Shown here piece after piece: positions 27,823 through 35,220 of a stretch of DNA of 64,000 bases; positions within the stretch are counted from its first letter, which is position 1; every line of letters begins with the position of its first letter. The translations under genes and the position numbers were made by a program. The notes under the pieces are model-generated. The model saw only the letters and a list, made by a program, of their open reading frames with translations. It did no database searches and was not told where the DNA came from. This stretch comes from Rhizobium brockwellii. GTDB lineage: Bacteria; Pseudomonadota; Alphaproteobacteria; Rhizobiales; Rhizobiaceae. The DNA is taken from contig NZ_CP053439.1 of NCBI RefSeq assembly GCF_000769405.2, positions 62,001-126,000 of the forward strand. Direction: 5' to 3'.

Positions 27823-28102
27823 CGCGCTCCTATCCTTGAGATTCAGTGCCCTGATCCTAGCAGACGCAACCGGAGAATATAAGATCAAAACTAAGAATAT
27901 TTTCCTAGTTCATGGATCGTTCTTGCGCTCGATTGCCCGGAATTGCAACCATGGAATGCCGGATGTCGAGCAAATTTTTCCCTATCGGCGAGGTGGTCGC
28001 CCGGACGAGCCGGGGCCGTCGCTCGCTTTATGAACAGAATTGCCGGTCTCGCAGCACAGGCAGATTGCCGAAGGATCGGCCAGCGACGGGGGCGATGGGC
28101 TG

Positions 28103-28702
28103 ATGGCGGAATTCAACCCTCGTGACAAGAGCCGAACCAGTGCCGGCAAGACGCGGGCGATGGTGCGCAAGCATACCGCTCCGCCCAGATCGGAAGAAAG
28201 CGGGCGCGATGACGGCAGCCTTCGCTGGCAGTGGTTCACCATTCAGCTGCTGGAATCTCCGGCCTTCACGACATTGAGCGCCAATGCCTGCCGCGCTTTC
28301 TTCCGCATTGTCATCGAGCACACCTCGCACGCAGCCCTTGAGAACGGCAAGCTTGTCGTGACCCATCCTCAGTTCGTGTCCTACGGCGTCACCGGCGAAT
28401 ATGTGGCCGATGCGCTCGATGAGCTCGAATATAAGGGGCTGATAAAAGTTCGCCGCGGCCGGGCGGGCAGCGGTGTCGCGCATCCCAACCGGTTCACGCT
28501 GACTTTTGTCGGCGACCATGAAGGTGCGCCACCCACCGACGAGTGGAAGCGATGCACGGCGGAAAGGTGCCGGAAATGGTCCGAGACCGACCGCAAGATT
28601 GCCGCCGACAAACGCGGGCGCATCGGCAGGAAGAAAAAAATCCCACTTCGGAATCCCGAAATCCCCCCGCTTCGGGATTCCGAAATCCGCCGCGCTTCGT
28701 GA
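28103..28702 (+). CDS. winged-helix-like protein of the rhizobial RWQW..LLES family
   Basis: The 199-residue protein has a central region WQWFTIQLLESPAFTTLSANACRAFFRIVIEH followed by LVVTHPQFVSYGVTGEYVADALDELEYKGLIKVRRGRAGSG, the pattern of a small winged-helix domain. I recall many similar proteins on rhizobial plasmids and islands; none has a proven function, and DNA binding is inferred from the fold pattern. The C-terminal tail is basic and formed by a repeat (IPLRNPEIPPLRDSEIRR) that corresponds to the inverted repeats in the DNA. The start could be 28040, giving 220 residues; ATG 28103 has a GGGGG-type site. Confidence 0.6.
   Translation: MAEFNPRDKSRTSAGKTRAMVRKHTAPPRSEESGRDDGSLRWQWFTIQLLESPAFTTLSANACRAFFRIVIEHTSHAALENGKLVVTHPQFVSYGVTGEYVADALDELEYKGLIKVRRGRAGSGVAHPNRFTLTFVGDHEGAPPTDEWKRCTAERCRKWSETDRKIAADKRGRIGRKKKIPLRNPEIPPLRDSEIRRAS
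28647..28684. repeat. 14-bp inverted repeat in the 3' end of the winged-helix gene
   Basis: TTCGGAATCCCGAA (28647-28660) and its exact complement (28671-28684) flank a 10-nt C-rich loop. A further copy of CACTTCGGAATC occurs inverted at 28755-28766, outside the gene. The cluster could be an operator for the protein or a hairpin acting on the transcript. Confidence 0.75.
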
Positions 28703-28938
28703 GCGGTGCAGATGGAGAAACAGGCAATGAATTCAATGCCGCAACCAATTTCGAGATTCCGAAGTGCTATATAGATCTTGGTGGGATATCCCTGCGAAGG
28801 CATTTGGCCACGATCAGGAACTCCGTCTCCCGACCCCCGGTCGGAATTCGCAGGCAATCCGTCAGCCTAGTTTCGCGCAACCTTCCTGATGTATCCGCAG
28901 GTTTGATGATCTTTAAGGCGCTTCAGCCGGAGGAATGC

Positions 28939-29259
28939 ATGACGGTGGGAATTTTTCGGGCTCTGGCTGTCCTGGCGATGATGACGGCCCTTGGCGGCTG
29001 CATCGACCATGCCAATGATCCCGTGCTCCTGGCGGTCGGCGTGCCGGTCAATCCGCCTGCTGTTGCGCACGGCCTGTGCATGACCGACGGCAACGCCATG
29101 TATGACGAGGCGAGGAAGCAGTACCAGCTGCGCGCCCAATTGACCGGATATGCTCAGGCTGATGAGCTGGAGGCCGAAACGATTGCGCGCGCCGCCGCCC
29201 ATCGCCAATATGTCGCCTGCCTCTCCGGCCAGGGCTACCGGACATTATACGCGAATTGA
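28939..29259 (+). CDS. small lipoprotein, unknown
   Basis: The 106-residue product begins with a lipoprotein signal peptide (ALAVLAMMTALGGC, lipobox LGGC, Cys at about 19), so it is probably membrane-anchored in the periplasm. The mature part is short and helix-rich. ATG 28939 is preceded by GGAGGAA, which decides the start within a longer open frame. I recognise no family. Confidence 0.68.
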   Translation: MTVGIFRALAVLAMMTALGGCIDHANDPVLLAVGVPVNPPAVAHGLCMTDGNAMYDEARKQYQLRAQLTGYAQADELEAETIARAAAHRQYVACLSGQGYRTLYAN

Positions 29260-29449
29260 GAACGGAGAATTCACGTTTCCCGCCAGCGCCGTCTGAGCCC
29301 TCTTCCTGATCGCGACTTTTCACGTTTTTCGGCGATTTAGTCACGCCGGATCGCCTGCAATCACGAGTTTTGGAAGTTGCAGGCAACGGCGGAACTCCGC
29401 ACCTGGGAAAGGCATTCTCTCGAGATAAATCCAGTAAGGAGGGTTTATC

Positions 29450-29821
29450 ATGAAGATGCTTAGTCTCACCCCTTCCACCGCCGCACTCGGCGCCCTTCTC
29501 GCCCTCGCGTCGATCGTCCCCGCGCGAGCCGCACCCCTCGAGACGGTTCGGCCGCCTGCTGTCTCGGACGTGAAAATGGTGCAATATAAACCACATGCCG
29601 GGTCCTGGCATGGCTATCAGGGCTTCCGCACCGAGCGCCCTGGCACCCGCCGCCGCTCCGATGGCTACTGGTATCCGCTTGGCGCCTTCGGCGTCGAGGC
29701 CGGCACCACGGGCTCTATCGTCCGCCAGCCGGTCAACAGGTCGGCAGCTCCGGAAATGTGCAACCCTACGTTTTCCGGATCGATCGGTCCCGGCAGCATG
29801 CCCTGTGATAACGGCTATTGA
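29450..29821 (+). CDS. exported protein rich in Gly/Pro/Trp/Tyr, unknown
   Basis: The 123-residue product has a signal peptide (to about ARA at residue 27) and a short mature part with HGYQGFRTERPGTRRRSDGYWYPLGAF and two cysteines near the end. It resembles small exported proteins of rhizobia such as BA14K-like ones, but I cannot confirm the family. GGAGG precedes the start. A terminator follows the stop. Confidence 0.65.
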   Translation: MKMLSLTPSTAALGALLALASIVPARAAPLETVRPPAVSDVKMVQYKPHAGSWHGYQGFRTERPGTRRRSDGYWYPLGAFGVEAGTTGSIVRQPVNRSAAPEMCNPTFSGSIGPGSMPCDNGY

Positions 29822-29832
29822 GCCGGCAAATG

Positions 29833-29860
29833 AAAAAGGCGGCGATGAGCCGCCTTTTTC
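29833..29860 (+). terminator. Rho-independent terminator
   Basis: AAAAAGGCGGC / GCCGCCTTTTT (29833-29843, 29849-29859, GATGA loop) lies 12 bp after the stop of the preceding gene and ends in a T run. Confidence 0.88.
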
Positions 29861-29975
29861 TCGATCGGGTCGCCGCTCACATGTCCGTGACCTCTGCTTT
29901 GGCACCGTAGTATGTGACAGATCGCCTTCCTAACTCCGGGGCGTAAATTCCCCGAATCCTCCCAAGGAGACGATT

Positions 29976-30278
29976 ATGACCACGACTTTCAAGCACGGCC
30001 TGATGGCCGCTGCCTTCGGCGCAATCCTCGGCCTCTCGGCCTTCTCGGCCGCGGCAGCTCCCCTCCAGTCGAGCGCGACAGAGCAGGGTGCAGCCACGCG
30101 TCCGGTTGCCCAACAAGAAACCAAGGTTGAGCACGACAGGCGCACGACCGGTTCGATCGGCGAGCGCGCCTCGGAAACCATGGGCTCGACACATTATATG
30201 ACGAACCCGAAGAAGCCGCTCAACATGGATTGCAAGCTCGGCTTCAACCCGACCAGCAGCTCCAGCTGCAACTACTGA
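29976..30278 (+). CDS. small exported protein, unknown
   Basis: This 100-residue product has a signal peptide (MAAAFGAILGLSAFSAAAA, cleavage about residue 28). A polar mature part ends in DCKLGFNPTSSSSCNY with two Cys that could pair. AAGGAGA precedes ATG. It is similar in size and style to the gene just before it (both end with Cys-containing tails), which suggests a paired set of small exported proteins. Function unknown. Confidence 0.65.
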   Translation: MTTTFKHGLMAAAFGAILGLSAFSAAAAPLQSSATEQGAATRPVAQQETKVEHDRRTTGSIGERASETMGSTHYMTNPKKPLNMDCKLGFNPTSSSSCNY

Positions 30279-30324
30279 CGAGACGCTCGGCGTTTTCGCG
30301 ATCGTGAGCGGCCGCAATGGGCTG

Positions 30325-30350
30325 AAGGGGCGGCCTCAGGGTCGCCCTTT
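30325..30350 (+). terminator. possible terminator
   Basis: An 8-bp stem AAGGGGCG / CGCCCTTT (one G-T pair) with a 10-nt loop lies 47 bp after the small exported gene. There is no T run beyond it, so it is weak. Confidence 0.4.
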
Positions 30351-30570
30351 CGCATGCGGGGTGACTGGTTGCGCTGGGTCGATTGTCGCCCCCTGGAAAA
30401 TGTTGCGCTGAATGCAAAAATGCAATAAGTACAGAATCAAGCAAACTGGTGACAGTGGTGTTGCGAAAAGCCGCAGCCAAGAGCGATTGACGCCCTTGCC
30501 TTGGAATTGCCATGCTCGCCGCGATGGTCGCATTTCGTAATCAATCGAATTTCAGACAGGTGGGATAATC

Positions 30571-31242
30571 ATGACTGCAAAGGCCGCATGCTCCGATTTC
30601 CTGCATTTTTTCCGCTCCTGGATCAGCAACCCGCTTCGGGTCGCGGCCATCGCGCCGTCGGGGGATTCGCTTGCCAGGATCATGACCAGTGAAATTGCCG
30701 CACTCGACGGTCCGATCATCGAACTCGGCCCAGGAACCGGCGTCTTCACACGGGCGCTTCTGGCGCGCGGGGTGAGCGAGGCGGATCTGACGCTGATCGA
30801 GTATGGTCCCGAGTTCATCAATTCGCTGCAGGCGCGGTTCCCGACGGCGCGCGTGTTGCAGATGGATGCGGCCCATCTCGCCCATGCCGATATTTTCGAG
30901 GGCGAACCGGTCGGCGCAGTCGTCAGCGGCCTGCCGCTTTTGTCCATGTCGCCGCGCAAGATCGCCTCGATCATGGCTGGCGCCTTTGCCTATATGCGGC
31001 CGGGCGGGGCCGTTTATCAGTTTACCTATGGTCCGCGCTGCCCGGTGCCGCGGCCGATCCTCGACCGTCTCGGCCTGAAGGCGGTGCGCATCGGCGGCAC
31101 GGTGCGCAACCTGCCGCCGGCCTCCGTCTACCGGATTTCGCGCAGCAAGCCGCTGGAACTGTCGCGCGATCGCATCGGCTATCGCCAGAGTGAGACTGAA
31201 ATCGACGACGTCGCCGCCTTTTCCAACGAAACCGGCGGCTGA
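30571..31242 (+). CDS. PmtA-like SAM-dependent methyltransferase (phospholipid N-methyltransferase family)
   Basis: The 223-residue enzyme has the class I SAM-binding motif IIELGPGTGVFTRAL at about residues 50-63 and the SGLPLLSM motif typical of the KsgA-like phospholipid N-methyltransferases. The N-terminal pattern FLRSWISNPLRVAAIAPS is also like rhizobial PmtA. PmtA methylates phosphatidylethanolamine stepwise to phosphatidylcholine, important in rhizobia for membranes and symbiosis. It may be a paralogue with another acceptor; sequence alone does not decide. A TetR gene follows 19 bp after its stop, probably in one operon. Confidence 0.72.
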   Translation: MTAKAACSDFLHFFRSWISNPLRVAAIAPSGDSLARIMTSEIAALDGPIIELGPGTGVFTRALLARGVSEADLTLIEYGPEFINSLQARFPTARVLQMDAAHLAHADIFEGEPVGAVVSGLPLLSMSPRKIASIMAGAFAYMRPGGAVYQFTYGPRCPVPRPILDRLGLKAVRIGGTVRNLPPASVYRISRSKPLELSRDRIGYRQSETEIDDVAAFSNETGG

Positions 31243-31261
31243 ACGATGATGCCGGGCCGGA

Positions 31262-31897
31262 ATGGCTGAGAACAAGCGGACGGAGACCACCGAAGGCAGG
31301 CGGGAACGCAAGCGGCGGCAGACGCGCGAGCGCATCGAGCAGGCGGCGATGACCCTTTTTCTGCAGCGCGGCTTTGAGGCCACGACGATCGAGGACATCA
31401 CCGAGGCGGCCGACGTCTCCAAGCGCAGTTTCTTCGATTATTTCCCCTCCAAGGAAGAGGTGGTTTTCGCCTGGCAGGATGCCTTCGCCGATCGCCTGAT
31501 GGCGGCGGTCGCAGCAAGGCCGTCGGCAGAATCCTCGGTCGCGGCGGTCGAGGCGGCAATCACTGCAACCGTCATTGCCTCCGTCGACGAGCCTGGCCTG
31601 GCGCTTGGCGAACTCATCCATCGCACGCCGGCGCTGAAAGCCCGCGATCAGCTGAAATACGCCCGGCTCGAACAGAAGCTCGCCGAGGCGCTGCTTCTGC
31701 GCAAGGGAAATGACCCGCTCGAGCGGCCCCGCATGCGCCTCCTTGCGACAATCGTCATCGGTGCGCTGCGCGTCGGGGCTGAACTCTGGCAGCAGCGCTC
31801 GCCGGGCGCCTCGCTTGAGGATTTCGCCCGGGAGATTTTCGCCGACCTCTGGAAGATGCTGGCCGAATTCGGCGACGAGGCAAAGACCAGGCTTTGA
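31262..31897 (+). CDS. TetR-family transcriptional regulator
   Basis: The 211-residue regulator has an N-terminal TetR HTH (about residues 18-66; AAMTLFLQRGFEATTIEDITEAADVSKRSFFDYFPSKEEVVF). A helical ligand domain follows. It begins 19 bp after the PmtA-like gene on the same strand, so it probably autoregulates that operon. The effector is unknown; it could be a lipid or an envelope stress compound. Confidence 0.92.
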   Translation: MAENKRTETTEGRRERKRRQTRERIEQAAMTLFLQRGFEATTIEDITEAADVSKRSFFDYFPSKEEVVFAWQDAFADRLMAAVAARPSAESSVAAVEAAITATVIASVDEPGLALGELIHRTPALKARDQLKYARLEQKLAEALLLRKGNDPLERPRMRLLATIVIGALRVGAELWQQRSPGASLEDFAREIFADLWKMLAEFGDEAKTRL

Positions 31898-32204
31898 CCC
31901 AGACCGCCTGAGGATCGCGCGCTCTCCCCAAGCGTCGGTTCGATGTCGATGTTTCCGCTCATCCCCGTCATCACGGCCCTTTCATCGGAACTGGGCCGTC
32001 CTATATGTGCAAGCGTCGCAGCGGCCGCATTCTGCTGATCCCCACGATGGGCGGATCATCACCATGGCGGGCATCGCTTTCGATCAGGGCAGACATTCGC
32101 GCTCGAAGGTATCTTTGAAAGCCTCGGCACCTGTGCCGCCGCTGTTCAATCGCCTCCGACCGCTCCACCGATTTCAATGATTGATTGATAAGAGAGGAAA
32201 GACC

Positions 32205-33101
32205 ATGTCCAGTTACAACGCAGCCCAATACAACGCAGCCAAGTCAGGCACCTTCAAGATTGGCGGCGATATCGAGATCAACCGTCTCGGTTTCGGCGCC
32301 ATGCGCGTCACCGGCAAGGGCATCTGGGGCGAGCCTTCCGATCATGCCGAATCCATCCGCACGCTGAAGCGTCTGCCGGAACTCGGCGTCAACTTCATCG
32401 ATACGGCCGATTCCTACGGCCCCGATGTCTCCGAATGGCTGATCAAGGAAGCGCTGCATCCCTATGGCAGCAAGTCGGTCATCGCCACCAAGGGCGGCCT
32501 GACCCGCCATGGTCCCGATATCTGGCTGCCGGTGGGACGTCCGGAATACCTGATCCAGCAGGCGCATAAGAGCCTGCGCAATCTCGGCGTCGAACAGATC
32601 GATCTCTGGCAGCTGCACAGGATCGATCAGAAGGTGCCGGCCAAGGAACAGTTCGATGCGATCAAATCGCTGCTCGATAGCGGCCTCATCCGCCATGCGG
32701 GTCTGAGCGAGGTGTCCGTTGCCGACATCGAGGCCGCCTCGAAGCACTTCAAGGTCGCGACCGTCCAGAACCGCTACAATCTCGTCGATCGCACCAGCGA
32801 AGACGTGCTCGATTACTGCGCCAAGCACAATATCGGCTTCATCCCGTGGTATCCGCTCGCCGCCGGCGACCTCGCCAAGCCCGGCTCACTGCTCGATACG
32901 ATCGCCAAAAAGCACAATGCCGCGCCAAGCCAGATCGCGCTCGCCTGGGTGCTGAAGCGCAGCCCGGTCATGCTGCCGATCCCCGGCACTTCCAAGGTCA
33001 AGCATCTCGAGGAAAACGTCGCGGCGGTTGATATCACGCTGTCAGACGAGGAATTCTCCGCCCTCGACGCCGAAGGCAGCAAGCTCTTCAAGGCGGCTTG
33101 A
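32205..33101 (+). CDS. aldo/keto reductase
   Basis: The 298-residue TIM-barrel oxidoreductase has the AKR catalytic set: [15 protein letters not shown] (Asp, Tyr), ATKGG (Lys) and DLWQLHRID (His), and the C-terminal NADPH site [16 protein letters not shown]. It reduces aldehydes or ketones with NADPH; the natural substrate is unknown. The ATG has AGAGGAAAG upstream; the longer open frame is not used. It is followed by a RIME-like repeat and an sRNA. Confidence 0.93.
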   Translation: MSSYNAAQYNAAKSGTFKIGGDIEINRLGFGAMRVTGKGIWGEPSDHAESIRTLKRLPELGVNFIDTADSYGPDVSEWLIKEALHPYGSKSVIATKGGLTRHGPDIWLPVGRPEYLIQQAHKSLRNLGVEQIDLWQLHRIDQKVPAKEQFDAIKSLLDSGLIRHAGLSEVSVADIEAASKHFKVATVQNRYNLVDRTSEDVLDYCAKHNIGFIPWYPLAAGDLAKPGSLLDTIAKKHNAAPSQIALAWVLKRSPVMLPIPGTSKVKHLEENVAAVDITLSDEEFSALDAEGSKLFKAA

Positions 33102-33140
33102 CGGGCAAACCCACGGCTTTCCGGTTTGTGCTAGTAAGCT

Positions 33141-33282
33141 GCCTCTCACCCTAACCCTCTCCCCGTAAAAACGGGGAGAGGGGACGTGCCATGCAAGAGG
33201 CCAATGGGGAACGGAAAGGTCGCGGCATATCCCCTTCTCCCCGCAAGCGGGGAGAAGGTGGCGGCAGCCGGATGAGGGGCAG
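33141..33282. repeat. RIME-like palindromic intergenic repeat, copy 1
   Basis: Two palindromes are present: CCTCTCCCCGTAAA/ACGGGGAGAGG (about 33155-33181) and CTTCTCCCCGCAAGCGGGGAGAAGG (about 33234-33258). They are flanked by CTCACCCTAA and GATGAGGGGC. The same mosaic occurs at 51.5 and 56.6 kb in the opposite orientation. It resembles the rhizobial intergenic mosaic elements (RIME). Confidence 0.8.
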
Positions 33283-33321
33283 GCCTATCGGCGATCCCCG
33301 GGCGCAAATTTTCGGCATAAT

Positions 33322-33339
33322 TTTGACCATCTGGTCAAA
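33322..33339. promoter_or_regulatory. palindrome of GntR-operator type
   Basis: TTTGACCA TC TGGTCAAA is a perfect 8-bp inverted repeat, 120 bp upstream of the sRNA. The spacing resembles operators of FCD-type GntR regulators, but no such regulator is in the window. Confidence 0.4.
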
Positions 33340-33460
33340 CATGCTGCAAAATGAGGCGGTGACCTGTTGTTTTGAGGGCAAGCCTTGCGTCCAGCGCATT
33401 GCTGCATTGCGGTATTTTCGCTATTCCGAATCAAAAGAATTGGCTATTACTATCTTCGTA

Positions 33461-33572
33461 AGCAGCGCACTCCTCCTCCCAGCGCTCTTACATCGGACTG
33501 ACAACACTCCTCCTCCCAGTTGTCAGTCAGGATCAAGAGCCCGGCGCACCTCCTCCCGCGTCGGGCTTTTTT
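33461..33572 (+). ncRNA. alpha-r14 (NfeR1-like) trans-acting small RNA with three anti-Shine-Dalgarno loops
   Basis: Three hairpins follow one another, each with CCTCCTCCC in its loop. Hairpin 1 has stem AGCGC/GCGCT (33464-33468, 33482-33486) and motif 33472-33480. Hairpin 2 has a 9-bp stem ACTGACAAC/GTTGTCAGT (33497-33505, 33519-33527) and motif 33509-33517. Hairpin 3 has stem AGCCCGGCGC/GCGTCGGGCT (33538-33547, 33558-33567, one G-T pair) and motif 33549-33557, followed by TTTTTT and CTTTT, the intrinsic terminator. This is the structural signature of the alpha-r14 family, known from S. meliloti NfeR1, where the CCUCCUCCC loops pair with ribosome-binding sites of target mRNAs. The transcript should be about 110-130 nt. 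The 5' end is not fixed; I see no convincing -35/-10 pair. No protein ORF fits here. Confidence 0.88.
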
Positions 33573-33759
33573 CTTTTCCCCAAGTCTCTTCCCCTCGAAA
33601 TCGATCAATTGCCGATCCGGGCAACGCCGGTCCTGCGGTTTTCACGAGGGATTGCGCAAAACATAGGCTTCCACCGCCCGCGGTTTGACTCGGCAAGCCT
33701 CGTCGGACTATTTGAACGGGCGCCGCCTGTCCGGTGCGTGAACCGATTGGAGTTTGGTC

Positions 33760-35037
33760 ATGATCGGCAAAAGAGGCGGCTTGCCCGCGGCTCTGACAGG
33801 TCTTCTGATTGCAACGATGGCGCTCGCCGGCTGCGGCGGCAGGCCGGTTGGTGTCATGCAGGCGGCCGGCACTGTGACCCCCGGCACCTCGAAGGTCGAT
33901 CTTCTCGTCGCGACGACACGTGCTGCCGACGATAATCCCGCCGTGCTTTTCTCCGGTGAGCGCGGCACCGGGCTCGCCGTCAATGCCGTCGACGTCTCCA
34001 TTCCGCCGGAAGCCAATCGCAAGGTCGGCCAGGTGCAATGGCCAAGCCGCCTGCCGGCCGATCCGTTGCGCGATTTCGTCACCGTTTCCGTCGATCCCCT
34101 GGAAGGTGAGCGGGCCGGCGAGACCTGGCTGAAGTCCCACATGCCGAAGAGCCGTCGGGTGCTGGTCTTCGTCCACGGCTTCAACAATCGTTACGAGGAT
34201 GCCGTCTACCGCTTCGCGCAGATCGTGCATGATTCGCATGCCGACGTCGCGCCCGTCGTCTTCACCTGGCCGTCGCGCGGCAGCATCTTCGATTATAATT
34301 ACGACAAGGAAAGCACCAACTATTCCCGCGACGCGCTGGAGGAATTGTTGACCCGCACCGCCGCCAATCCTGCTGTCAGCGATGTCACCATCATGGCCCA
34401 TTCGATGGGCACGTGGCTGACCGTCGAAGCGCTCAGGCAGATGGCGATCCGCAACGGTCATGTCGCCTCGAAGATCAACAATGTCATCCTCGCTTCACCG
34501 GATCTCGACGTCGACGTCTTCGGCCGCCAGTTCGCCAGCCTCGGCAAGGAAAGGCCGCACTTCACCATCTTCGTCTCGCAGGACGACCGGGCTCTGGCGC
34601 TGTCGCGGCGCATCTCCGGTAATGTCGACCGGCTCGGCCAGATCGATCCCTCCGTCGAACCCTATCGCAGCAAGCTCGAGGCGGCCGGCATCACCGTGCT
34701 CGATCTCACCAAGCTCAAGGGCGGCGACCGGCTGAACCACGGCAAGTTCGCTGAAAGCCCTGAGGTGGTGAAGCTGATCGGCGACCGGCTGATTGCCGGC
34801 CAGACGATCACCGATTCCAATGTCGGGCTCGGAGAGGCCGTCGGCGCGGTGGCGATGGGCGCTGCCCAGACGGCCGGAAGTGCTGTCAGCGTCGCCGTCA
34901 GCACGCCGATCGCGATCTTCGATCCGCGCACGCGGCGCAACTACGATGCCCAGCTGAAGCGTCTCGGCCAGTCGATGAACAATACCGTCGGTTCGGTCGG
35001 CGACAGCGTCGGCGCCGGCCTGCCGGAAAGCCAGTAG
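33760..35037 (+). CDS. lipoprotein alpha/beta hydrolase (DUF900 family)
   Basis: The 425-residue protein has a lipoprotein signal (TGLLIATMALAGCGG, Cys about residue 24-26) and a DUF900 alpha/beta hydrolase fold. The oxyanion region is RVLVFVHGFNNRYEDAVYRFAQIVHDS and the nucleophile elbow is MAHSMGTWL (Ser in the G-x-S-x-G-like HSMG). Late motifs ASPDLDVDVF and RLNHGKF supply the acid and His candidates. The C-terminal ~80 residues are Ala/Gly/Val-rich and disordered. The start is ATG 33760; a TTG two codons before is less likely. The substrate is unknown. Confidence 0.87.
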   Translation: MIGKRGGLPAALTGLLIATMALAGCGGRPVGVMQAAGTVTPGTSKVDLLVATTRAADDNPAVLFSGERGTGLAVNAVDVSIPPEANRKVGQVQWPSRLPADPLRDFVTVSVDPLEGERAGETWLKSHMPKSRRVLVFVHGFNNRYEDAVYRFAQIVHDSHADVAPVVFTWPSRGSIFDYNYDKESTNYSRDALEELLTRTAANPAVSDVTIMAHSMGTWLTVEALRQMAIRNGHVASKINNVILASPDLDVDVFGRQFASLGKERPHFTIFVSQDDRALALSRRISGNVDRLGQIDPSVEPYRSKLEAAGITVLDLTKLKGGDRLNHGKFAESPEVVKLIGDRLIAGQTITDSNVGLGEAVGAVAMGAAQTAGSAVSVAVSTPIAIFDPRTRRNYDAQLKRLGQSMNNTVGSVGDSVGAGLPESQ

Positions 35038-35052
35038 AAATTCCACAGAGCA

Positions 35053-35155
35053 ATTCCAGCAAAAGTGCACAGCGGTTTTGCGTTTCGGAATTGCGAAAAA
35101 ACAAAAAGATAGAGAATTTCCGTGATTCGGAAAAAGCGGAAATTCTCTAGGCATC
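35053..35155. repeat. interspersed intergenic repeat of Rhizobiaceae type
   Basis: The stretch contains GCAATTCCAGCAAAAGTG, then AGCGGTTTTGCGTTTCGGAA and GCGAAAAAACAAAAAGATAG, and a second inverted portion (AGAGAATTTCCG / CGGAAATTCTCT at 35112-35150). This combination is a common intergenic repeat in Rhizobium and relatives. It lies between the hydrolase gene and the FAD oxidase operon. Confidence 0.65.
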
Positions 35156-35220
35156 GCATCTTGATGTGATATATCAGATTCACGACGGCAATTCTGTCTG
35201 CCGTGCGATGGGTTGATGGC

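Noticed and set aside
33191..33688. 165-codon plus-strand ORF across the RIME-like repeat and sRNA
   Set aside because: It runs through a repeat palindrome and the three-hairpin RNA; no protein family, and the RNA structure explains the sequence.
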